DNA of 16,151 nucleotides. Source: Novosphingobium sp. (GTDB lineage: Bacteria > Pseudomonadota > Alphaproteobacteria > Sphingomonadales > Sphingomonadaceae). Positions 6,876-12,862 of this stretch are shown in pieces. The translations under genes and the position numbers were made by a program. The notes below the pieces were generated by a model, which was not told the origin of the DNA, did no database searches, and was given only the letters and a program-made list of their open reading frames with translations. Positions within the stretch are counted from its first letter, which is position 1, and each line of letters begins with the position of its first letter. The stretch lies in NCBI GenBank assembly GCA_028697875.1, contig JAQVEQ010000043.1, positions 1 to 16,151 on the forward strand, given 5' to 3'.

Positions 6876-8093
6876 TCAGCCGAGATATTCGAGCGGATTG
6901 ACCGGATCGCCTTCGCGCCTGAGTTCCAGCGTGACGGCGGGACGGACCGGCGCCGCGGTGCCGAGGGGCGAACCGGCCACCAGCCGGTCACCGACCGCGA
7001 CGTCGAGCCGCACCAGTCCCGTCACCAGGCTGGTCCAGCCGCCCGGATGTTCGACGATCACGATCCGCCCATAGCCGCGATAGCCCCCCGCGAACGCCAC
7101 GCGCCCGGCCGCGGGCGCGACCACTTGCGCGGCGGGGCGCGGCACCAGGGTCACGCCTTCGCTGGGCATGCCGCCGGGGGAAATCGCCCCGAAGCCGGTC
7201 ACGATCCGCCCCGCGACCGGGAGCTGGTAGCCGGACGGCGGCCTTGCCGCCGCCTGCGGCGCGGCGGGCGCAGGCGTGACCACTTGCGATTCGGCGGGAC
7301 GCGGCGGCCGGATGATCGGCCCGGGCAGCGCGGCGAGCCGTTCGCGCAGGCTGCCCGCTTCGTCCAGCCGGGCGACCAGCGCGTCGAGGTCGTGCGCCTG
7401 TTCGGCCAGCGCAAGGGCACGCTCCGCCTCGCGCGCGGCCGTCCCGCTCGCCTGCCGGGACGCGAGACGCTGACGCGATTCCAGCGCGGCGAGCGCCTTG
7501 CGCCGGGTTTCGAGTTCCTGCTCGCTTGTCCTGAACGAGGCCAGCGCCTGTTTCGCCTCCCGTTCCAGCGCCTTGCCTCGGGCGATTTCGTCGCGCAGCG
7601 CCGCCGTCCGCCGTTCGACTTGCGGCAGGGCGCTGGCCAGCATGGCGCGCAAGTAGACGACTTCGCGCACCGAACCGGGGCGCAGGACCGACAGGGCCAG
7701 CGGACGGCGCGAAAGGTTCTGCAAGGCCGCGGTCAGTTCCACCAGCGGTTTCTGCTTGCGGGCCAGACGCGTGCGCAAGGCCGCCTTCTGCCGCTCGATC
7801 AGGACCAGCCGTGCCTCGGCGGCGGCGATCCCGGCTTCGGATTGCTGGATCCGCGCGGCCAGGGCCGCCGCTTCGCGCGCGGTCTTGTCCGCCGCCTGCG
7901 TGGCGCGGGCCGCGGTGTCTTCCAGCCTTTCGGCCCGCTCCCGCGCCGCTTTCCCGTCGGCCAGCGCCTTTTGCAGTGCGGTGCGCGTCTCCGCCGGATC
8001 GTCGTAAGCGGCATCGCGCTGCGCCGACGCCCCGGTAGCGAGCGCCAGCAAGGCTACGGCGGCAAGGGGCAGGAAACGGGAAACGGGGCGCAT
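6876..8093 (-). CDS. envC: EnvC-like murein hydrolase activator with degenerate LytM (M23) domain
   Basis: The 405-residue product has a signal peptide (1-24, cleaved near ATGASA|Q), a long coiled coil (about 35-125 and 155-255, rich in Ala, Arg, Glu and Leu), a Pro/Ala linker (258-288) and a C-terminal LytM fold (290-405). The M23 zinc ligands are missing: the usual HxGxD position reads PSEGVTL (310-316), and the usual HLHFE reads VTLELR (387-392). The fold is otherwise kept (VVAPAAGRVAFAG, YGRIVIVEHPGGWTSL, VNPLEYLG). This is the layout of EnvC, which activates cell-division amidases rather than cutting peptidoglycan itself. Start: ATG at 8093 gives the signal peptide; a longer frame overlaps rlmH and is rejected. 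It lies 17 bp after rlmH and 56 bp before ctpA. The partner amidase is not in the window. Family assignment is good; EnvC function is inferred. Confidence 0.88.
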   Translation of the reverse strand: MRPVSRFLPLAAVALLALATGASAQRDAAYDDPAETRTALQKALADGKAARERAERLEDTAARATQAADKTAREAAALAARIQQSEAGIAAAEARLVLIERQKAALRTRLARKQKPLVELTAALQNLSRRPLALSVLRPGSVREVVYLRAMLASALPQVERRTAALRDEIARGKALEREAKQALASFRTSEQELETRRKALAALESRQRLASRQASGTAAREAERALALAEQAHDLDALVARLDEAGSLRERLAALPGPIIRPPRPAESQVVTPAPAAPQAAARPPSGYQLPVAGRIVTGFGAISPGGMPSEGVTLVPRPAAQVVAPAAGRVAFAGGYRGYGRIVIVEHPGGWTSLVTGLVRLDVAVGDRLVAGSPLGTAAPVRPAVTLELRREGDPVNPLEYLG

Positions 8094-8110
8094 GGCGTCA
8101 TCCTGCCCGA

Positions 8111-8533
8111 TCAATTGGCCCGATGGTAGGGATGGCCGGCAAGGATCGCCGTAGCGCGGAAAAGCTGTTCCATCAGCATGGCGCGGGCCAGCAGGTGCGG
8201 CCAGGTCGCCTTGCCGAAAGCGAACAGCAGGTCCGCTTCGGCGCGCGCGGCTTCGGGATGCCCGTCGTGCGCGCCGATCACGAACCGCGTTTCGCGGATG
8301 CCATCGTCGCGCCAGCGCCCCAGCAGCTGCGCGAATTCTTCCGAGGAAAGCTGCTTGCCGCGTTCGTCGAGCAGGACGGTGCGGCACGGCGTCAAGGGTT
8401 CGGGGACATTCCCGCCCGTTTCCGGCAGCTCGGTCAGCTTGAGCGGCCAGCCGACGCGCTTTTCATAGCGCGCGACCAGCTCCGCCTCCGGCGAGCGGCC
8501 TATCTTTCCCCGGGCAATCACATGCAAGCGCAT
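8111..8533 (-). CDS. rlmH: 23S rRNA (pseudouridine1915-N3)-methyltransferase RlmH
   Basis: This 140-residue SPOUT-family enzyme is close to the usual length of about 150 residues. RlmH methylates pseudouridine 1915 in helix 69 of 23S rRNA on assembled 70S ribosomes, using S-adenosylmethionine. Family features are the N-terminal MRLHVIARGKIG, LDERGKQLSSEEFA (55-68), FVIGAHDGHP (84-93, the glycine-rich cofactor loop, where many relatives read IGGADG or IGGPEG), and the diagnostic C-terminus ATILAGHPYHRAN, which holds the knot and the conserved HPYHR. Start: ATG at 8533, with AGGG seven bases upstream. It lies 33 bp after rsfS and 17 bp before the envC-like gene. The pairing with rsfS, another ribosome-associated factor, is widely conserved in bacteria. 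Confidence 0.95.
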   Translation of the reverse strand: MRLHVIARGKIGRSPEAELVARYEKRVGWPLKLTELPETGGNVPEPLTPCRTVLLDERGKQLSSEEFAQLLGRWRDDGIRETRFVIGAHDGHPEAARAEADLLFAFGKATWPHLLARAMLMEQLFRATAILAGHPYHRAN

Positions 8534-8566
8534 GGATTGCCCTATGCCTGTATCGGCGCCGCTTGT

Positions 8567-8992
8567 CTAAGCCTGACCGACGGCGGGTGCGCCTTCGCCG
8601 AAACCCCACATCCTCTCGAGATTGTAGAAGGTGCGGACTTCGGGACGGAACAGGTGGACCACCACGTCCCCGGCATCGATCAGGACCCAGTCGGCGGCCG
8701 GAAGGCCTTCGATCCGGGGCGTGCCGAAACCGGCCTGTTTCAGCCGTTCCGCGAGTTTCTGGGCAATGGCCGCGACTTGCCGGGTCGACCGGCCGGACGC
8801 GATCACCATGTGGTCGGCCATGCTCGATTTCCCCTGGAGCGGGATGGAAACGACCTCTTGCGCCTGATCCTCGTCGAGCGAGGACAGTACGAGGTCGAGC
8901 ATCGATCCCGGTTCGGGGTCGGCGCCGGTGACCGCCATGGCGTCTCCGGCAACGGTGCCGGCCGAAGCCGGCGTGGTCTGCGCGTGGTTCAT
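8567..8992 (-). CDS. rsfS: Ribosome silencing factor RsfS
   Basis: RsfS binds protein L14 (uL14) of the large ribosomal subunit and blocks joining of the small subunit during starvation. The 141-residue product has the RsfS domain at about 30-130: LDEDQAQEVVSIPLQGKS (39-56), ADHMVIASGRSTRQVAAIA (59-77), EGLPAADWVLIDAGDVVVHLF (95-115) and FYNLERMWG (122-130). The first 30 residues are not conserved, and the start is uncertain. ATG at 8992 has AAGGAG but 13 bases away; ATG at 8938 (residue 19) has GGAG five bases away and would give a 123-residue protein still holding the whole domain. It sits between nadD (58-bp gap) and rlmH (33-bp gap), the standard order. Confidence 0.94.
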   Translation of the reverse strand: MNHAQTTPASAGTVAGDAMAVTGADPEPGSMLDLVLSSLDEDQAQEVVSIPLQGKSSMADHMVIASGRSTRQVAAIAQKLAERLKQAGFGTPRIEGLPAADWVLIDAGDVVVHLFRPEVRTFYNLERMWGFGEGAPAVGQA

Positions 8993-9050
8993 CGCAGTTT
9001 TTTACGCTCCTTGCGGCGGGGATGGCATACGCGGGAGAGGCGAAGGCGCC

Positions 9051-9728
9051 TCATGGGCGGCCCGCCTTCCTGTTTCCGGTGTGGACGAGATCGTGCGTCA
9101 ATTGATCCCTGGGCGGCGCCCCCGCCTGGCGGGAGGCCCAATCGGGATCGGCGCGGCGAAGCTGTGTCGCCGAACGCGGATCGGGATCAAAACGCAATTC
9201 TATCAGCGCCGGTGCGCTCCATTTACCCCGGTTGCGAAAACTGGCGGCATCGACACGGTATCTCCGCAGCCAGGCCATTGCGGGGCTCGCAATAGCGGCG
9301 CGATCATAACCCGGCCGCGCAATTACCGCAATCGGCATGATTTTCGCGATCGCCCGCCAGTCCTTCCAGCGGTGGAACTGGGCCAGGTTGTCGCCCCCCA
9401 TCAGCCAGACGAAACGCCGTTTCGGCCAGCGGCGGACAAGCGCGCGCAGGGTGTCGACCGTGTAAGCCGAATGCCAGTGCCGCTCGATCGCGCTGACCCG
9501 GATCGGCGCGCGGCGGGCCATGGCGCGGGCCGAACGGACGCGGGCCGGCAGGGGCGCCATACCCGCATCGGGTTTCAGCGGATTGCCGGGGGAAACCAGC
9601 CACCAGGCCTCGTCCAGCCCCAGCGTCCGCAGCGCGAACAGGGTGATCCGGCGATGGCCGCCATGGGCGGGATTGAAACTGCCGCCCAGAAGCCCGGTGC
9701 GCAGGCCGGTCTTGCGCCGTCCCGTCAC
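9051..9728 (-). CDS. nadD: Nicotinate-nucleotide adenylyltransferase NadD
   Basis: NadD joins ATP and nicotinate mononucleotide to make deamido-NAD+, an essential step of NAD synthesis. The 225-residue product has the nucleotidyltransferase motif GGSFNPAHGGH (15-25, with His22 and His25 of the HxGH signature), WWLVSPGNPLK (42-52), YTVDTLRAL (89-97), WLMGGDNLAQFHRW (108-121, GGDN in place of the commoner GADN) and the late SATQLR (186-191), equivalent to the ATP-binding SSTxIR motif. About 34 residues follow that motif, an uncommon C-terminal extension. Start: the codon at 9728 is GTG and no ATG lies upstream of the HxGH motif in frame. It begins 7 bp after the proA stop, so coupled translation is likely. 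Alphaproteobacteria commonly carry nadD next to proA and rsfS. Confidence 0.94.
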   Translation of the reverse strand: MTGRRKTGLRTGLLGGSFNPAHGGHRRITLFALRTLGLDEAWWLVSPGNPLKPDAGMAPLPARVRSARAMARRAPIRVSAIERHWHSAYTVDTLRALVRRWPKRRFVWLMGGDNLAQFHRWKDWRAIAKIMPIAVIARPGYDRAAIASPAMAWLRRYRVDAASFRNRGKWSAPALIELRFDPDPRSATQLRRADPDWASRQAGAPPRDQLTHDLVHTGNRKAGRP

Positions 9729-9735
9729 GCCTTTC

Positions 9736-11034
9736 TCAAGGCCGGGTCTGCCCGTGGCCGCGCACTTGCCATTTGTAGGTCGTCAGCCCTTCGAGCGCGA
9801 CCGGGCCGCGTGCGTGGATACGGCCCGTGGCAATGCCGATTTCCGCACCGAGGCCGAACTCGCCGCCGTCCGCGAACTGGGTCGAGGCATTGACCATGAC
9901 GATCGCGGAATCGACTTCGTTGAGGAAGCGTTCGGCCGCGGCCATGTCGTTCGTCACGATCGCGTCGGTATGGCCGGAACTATGGCGCGCGATGTGATCC
10001 AGCGCCGCGTCGAGCCCGTCGACCACCGCCACCGACAGCACCGCTTCGAGATATTCGGTGTCCCAGTCCTCGTCCGTCGCGGGCAGGATCCGGGGGTCGA
10101 GCGCCTGGGCGCGGGCATCGCCGCGCAATTCGCAGCCTTCCGCGATCAGGTCGGCGACCACGGCGGCGCAAGCCGGGAATTGCGCGTCGAGCAGCAGCGT
10201 TTCCATCGCCCCGCAAATGCCGGTGCGGCGCATCTTGGCATTCAGCGCCACTGCCCGCGCCATGTCGGGATCGGCGGCGGAATGGATGTAGGTGTGGCAG
10301 ATCCCGTCGAGGTGGGCGAGCACGGGCACTCGCGCATCGGCCTGGACCCGCGCGACCAGACTCTTGCCCCCGCGCGGCACGATCATGTCGATCAGCCCGG
10401 TCGCCTGGAGCATGGCGCCGACGGCGGCGCGGTCCTGCGTCGGCATCAGCTGCACGGCATCGGCGGGCACGCCGGCTTCGGCCAGCCCCTTGACCAGGGC
10501 GGCATGAATCGCGCGGTTGGAATGGATCGCCTCGCTCCCGCCGCGCAGCAGCACGGCATTGCCGGCCCGCACGCACAGGGCGGCGGCGTCGGCCGTCACG
10601 TTGGGACGGCTTTCGTAGACGATCCCGATCAGCCCGATCGGCACGCGCACGCGCGACAGTTCCAGCCCGTTGGGCCGCTGGCGCCGGTCGATCACTTCCC
10701 CTACCGGATCAGGCAGCCCGGCCACGGCGTAGACCGCATCGGCAATCCCGGCGAGCCGCGCATGGTCGAGCCGCAAGCGGTCGAGCATCGCCGCGCTGAG
10801 GCCGCGCGCGGCGCCCGCTTCCATGTCCCTGGCGTTGGCGGCCAGGACTTCGCCTTCCGCGTCGCGCAAGGCCTGGGCGGCATGACGCAACGCTTTCGCC
10901 TTGTCCCCGTCGCTCATCCGGGCGAGCACGCGCTGGGCCGCGCGCCCGGCGCGGGCAAGCCGCGCGACCAGCTTTTCAGGCGTTTCGGCAGGCGCCGCCG
11001 CAGCTTCGGCAGTCAAGGTTTTCTCTGACGTCAT
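9736..11034 (-). CDS. proA: Gamma-glutamyl phosphate reductase ProA
   Basis: ProA reduces gamma-glutamyl phosphate with NADPH to glutamate-5-semialdehyde, the second step of proline synthesis. The 432-residue product matches the family length of about 420. Visible motifs are VRVPIGLIGIVYESRPNVT (129-147), NAVLLRGGSEAIHSN (159-173), VPRGGKSL (219-226), the catalytic cysteine Cys274 in MRRTGICGAMETLL, NASTQFADGGEFGLGAEIG (382-400) and the signature GRIHARGPVALEGLTTYKW (404-422). Start: ATG at 11034 is chosen; an in-frame GTG at 11061 would add nine residues but has nothing to favour it. Residues 5-20 are an alanine-rich extension not needed for the fold. It heads the eight-gene minus-strand run. 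Its partner proB is not in the window. Confidence 0.95.
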   Translation of the reverse strand: MTSEKTLTAEAAAAPAETPEKLVARLARAGRAAQRVLARMSDGDKAKALRHAAQALRDAEGEVLAANARDMEAGAARGLSAAMLDRLRLDHARLAGIADAVYAVAGLPDPVGEVIDRRQRPNGLELSRVRVPIGLIGIVYESRPNVTADAAALCVRAGNAVLLRGGSEAIHSNRAIHAALVKGLAEAGVPADAVQLMPTQDRAAVGAMLQATGLIDMIVPRGGKSLVARVQADARVPVLAHLDGICHTYIHSAADPDMARAVALNAKMRRTGICGAMETLLLDAQFPACAAVVADLIAEGCELRGDARAQALDPRILPATDEDWDTEYLEAVLSVAVVDGLDAALDHIARHSSGHTDAIVTNDMAAAERFLNEVDSAIVMVNASTQFADGGEFGLGAEIGIATGRIHARGPVALEGLTTYKWQVRGHGQTRP

Positions 11035-11259
11035 GGGCCGCGCGCTTAGCACTGGAAACACGGAATGTCAGGACCGAATCGGTTCCGTTCCAGACCCCTC
11101 CTTGCTCCCCGAAGCTGAACGGCCCGCGGATTCGTCAACAAGGTAAAACGATTCATCGTGTGACTCGCTCGATTCACCCCCTTTCCCAGTGCAGTGCTGT
11201 TTATCCCGGGGATTCGCGTGCTAGCCAGCTGCCTTCCGAAAACACGGCGAGGGGTCGTC
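11035..11259. promoter_or_regulatory. Divergent promoter region of proA and the M23-bactofilin pair, with six GANTC sites
   Basis: This 225-bp gap between divergent genes contains six GANTC sites: 11076-11080, 11129-11133, 11150-11154, 11162-11166, 11171-11175 and 11211-11215, four of them within 47 bp. GANTC is the target of the CcrM methyltransferase of alphaproteobacteria, which links promoter activity to replication. Two copies of CGATTCA (11149-11155 and 11170-11176) lie 21 bp apart, two helical turns. ACGAT-TC-ATCGT (11148-11159) is a small inverted repeat over the first copy. On the minus strand TTGACG (11133-11138) could be a -35 box for proA, but the -10 position is poor. No promoter can be assigned with confidence on the plus strand. 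Confidence 0.5.
11249..11254 (+). promoter_or_regulatory. Ribosome binding site that favours a TTG start for the M23 gene
   Basis: GAGGGG at 11249-11254 sits five bases before an in-frame TTG at 11260. The upstream in-frame GTG codons at 11194 and 11218 lack a comparable site. This is the main reason for choosing TTG as the start. Confidence 0.5.
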
Positions 11260-12405
11260 TTGCAAATTCAGTCTTTGAGCGGCCTCGGCGCCCGCCTGGC
11301 CGCCTGGTTCCCCGATCGCGAGTTTTTCATGCGATCGCAGGGCCAGGTCCGTTTTATCAAGATTTCCTCGCGGGTGCAGATGATTGCCGCGGGCCTCGCT
11401 GCCACCGCGCTGCTGATCTGGGCCTCAACGCTCGCCGCCATGGCCATCAGCCAGTACATGTCCCGCGCGGACCGGATGGCTCTCCTCGAACGCGAAGCGA
11501 AAGTCGCCACTGCCGAAAGCCGGGTCGAAGCCTATCGCGGCAATCTCGACGCGGTGACCGTCGACCTCAAGCGGCGGCAGGATTTCATCGAGGAAATGGT
11601 CGACAGCCTGCCCGCCGACGCCAAGAAGGACGAAACCGTCTCCGACAGCAGCGACGAAGCCGCCAAGACCATTTCCAAAGTCAGCGCCGCCATCCCCGAG
11701 GCCGGCGCCCTGGCCCGGATCGAAGCGCGCCAGCTGGCTTTCGTCGAAAAGCTGACCCGCTATGCCGACCGGCGCGCCACCCGTGCCGCCGACGCGATCC
11801 GCAAGCTCGGCCTCGATCCGCGGCGGATGCTGTCCGCTTCCAACGACGCACAGGGCGGTCCGCTGGAACTGGCCGCGACCGAAAGCGACGGATCGCTCGA
11901 CCCCCGTTTCGAACGCCTCGGCATCAGCCTCGCCCGGATGGAAGCGCTGGAACGCGGCCTTGAAGGCATTCCGCAAGTCCTTCCGGCCAGCCTGAGCATG
12001 ATCTCGTCCGGCTTCGGCTACCGCCGCGACCCTTTCACCGGGCATGGCGCCATGCACGCCGGCCTCGATTTCCGCGGGCCCATCGGCTCGCCGATCTACG
12101 CCGCGGCCAAGGGCAGGATCTCGTTCGCGGGCGTCAAGTCCGGCTATGGCAACTGCATCGAAATCAGTCACGGCAACGGCCTCATCACCCGTTACGCCCA
12201 TATGTCCGCCTTCCGCACCAAGCTGGGGCAGAAGGTCGCCGCCGGCGACGTCATCGGCGCGATCGGCAGCACCGGTCGCTCGACCGGACCGCACTTGCAT
12301 TTCGAAGTGCGCATCAACGGCCGCGCGGTCAACCCGCGCCCATTCCTGGAGGCAGCGCCCCATGTTCTCGAAGAAGCCCGCGCCGGAAGCGCGGACCACG
12401 GTTAA
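11260..12405 (+). CDS. Membrane-anchored M23 family metallo-endopeptidase
   Basis: With a TTG start the product has 381 residues. Residues 1-40 are probably cytoplasmic, with a conserved-looking PDREFFMRSQGQVRFIKIS. One membrane helix spans about 41-65. A periplasmic coiled coil runs over about 68-115 and 145-240, and the M23/LytM domain covers 245-365. The zinc site is intact: His266 and Asp270 (HAGLD), His314 (YAHMS) and His345/His347 (GPHLHFE), so it should cut peptide crosslinks in peptidoglycan, unlike the EnvC-like protein in this window. Alternative starts are GTG at 11194 or 11218, adding up to 22 residues that look like leader sequence. The last 44 bases overlap the bactofilin gene. 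Bactofilin-linked M23 peptidases in other alphaproteobacteria (LmdC of Hyphomonas) act at bactofilin polymers to shape cells; the same role here is inference. Confidence 0.9.
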   Translation: MQIQSLSGLGARLAAWFPDREFFMRSQGQVRFIKISSRVQMIAAGLAATALLIWASTLAAMAISQYMSRADRMALLEREAKVATAESRVEAYRGNLDAVTVDLKRRQDFIEEMVDSLPADAKKDETVSDSSDEAAKTISKVSAAIPEAGALARIEARQLAFVEKLTRYADRRATRAADAIRKLGLDPRRMLSASNDAQGGPLELAATESDGSLDPRFERLGISLARMEALERGLEGIPQVLPASLSMISSGFGYRRDPFTGHGAMHAGLDFRGPIGSPIYAAAKGRISFAGVKSGYGNCIEISHGNGLITRYAHMSAFRTKLGQKVAAGDVIGAIGSTGRSTGPHLHFEVRINGRAVNPRPFLEAAPHVLEEARAGSADHG

Positions 12406-12817
12406 GCCCATGGCAACCGGCAACGGCACCTTTTCCGTCATCGGCAAGGACGTCACCATCAAGGGCGACATTTCCGCTTCGGCCGACCTGCATGTCGACG
12501 GCCGGATCGAAGGCGACATCGCCTGCGCCAGCCTGGTGCAGGGCGAAAGCAGCGTGATCGTGGGCACGATCAACACCGAATCGGCCCGTCTCGCCGGAAC
12601 GATCAGCGGATCGATCAGCGCGCGCGAACTGACCGTGCTGCGCACTGCCAAGATCGAAGGCGACGTCCAGTACGATGCGCTGACGATCGAACAGGGCGCC
12701 GAAGTCGAAGGCCGCTTCTCCCACCGCGTTCCCGGCAAGGCCCCGGCAGCGAGTGCGGGGGGAAACGCCGCGAAACCGACGGGTGACGACGAACCGCGCC
12801 TGACATTGGCAAGCTGA
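12362..12817 (+). CDS. Bactofilin (polymer-forming cytoskeletal protein)
   Basis: This 151-residue protein fits the bactofilin family (DUF583), whose members polymerise without nucleotide into filaments on the inner membrane and recruit cell-wall enzymes. The core is at about 22-120 and begins GTFSVIGKDVTIKGDISA (22-39), followed by the repeating short beta strands of a right-handed beta-helix (VDGRIEGDI, LAGTISGSISA, AKIEGDVQYDALTIEQGAEVEGRF). The N-terminal 20 residues (MFSKKPAPEARTTVKPMATG) and the C-terminal 30 are flexible, as is usual. Start: ATG at 12362, with GGAGG nine bases upstream inside the M23 gene; ATG at 12410 (residue 17) is a weaker choice. The 44-bp overlap with the M23 peptidase strongly suggests coupled expression of a scaffold and its enzyme. 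Confidence 0.95.
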   Translation: MFSKKPAPEARTTVKPMATGNGTFSVIGKDVTIKGDISASADLHVDGRIEGDIACASLVQGESSVIVGTINTESARLAGTISGSISARELTVLRTAKIEGDVQYDALTIEQGAEVEGRFSHRVPGKAPAASAGGNAAKPTGDDEPRLTLAS

Positions 12818-12824
12818 TTGCCGC

Positions 12825-12855
12825 CCGTACCCGCCCCACGCGGCGGCGGGTACGG
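12825..12855. terminator. Perfect 11-bp hairpin between convergent bactofilin and fadD genes
   Basis: CCGTACCCGCC (12825-12835) pairs perfectly with GGCGGGTACGG (12845-12855) around a 9-base loop. It lies 8 bases after the bactofilin stop and 8 bases before the fadD stop, so it is placed to act on both strands. Neither side has a run of T, so it would be a non-canonical, probably bidirectional terminator or 3'-end stabiliser. Confidence 0.65.
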
Positions 12856-12862
12856 AAGACCC

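Noticed and set aside
8094..8387. Extension of the EnvC-like protein upstream of 8093
   Set aside because: It runs over rlmH and would bury the signal peptide inside the protein.
9520..11028. A 502-residue plus-strand frame opposite nadD and proA
   Set aside because: It is antisense to ProA with an intact active site, and its composition reflects codon bias of the other strand.
11110..11138. A sigma-70-like promoter for proA (TTGACG on the minus strand)
   Set aside because: The -35 box is good, but at 17-bp spacing the -10 position reads GCTTCG, so I mention it only within the intergenic entry.
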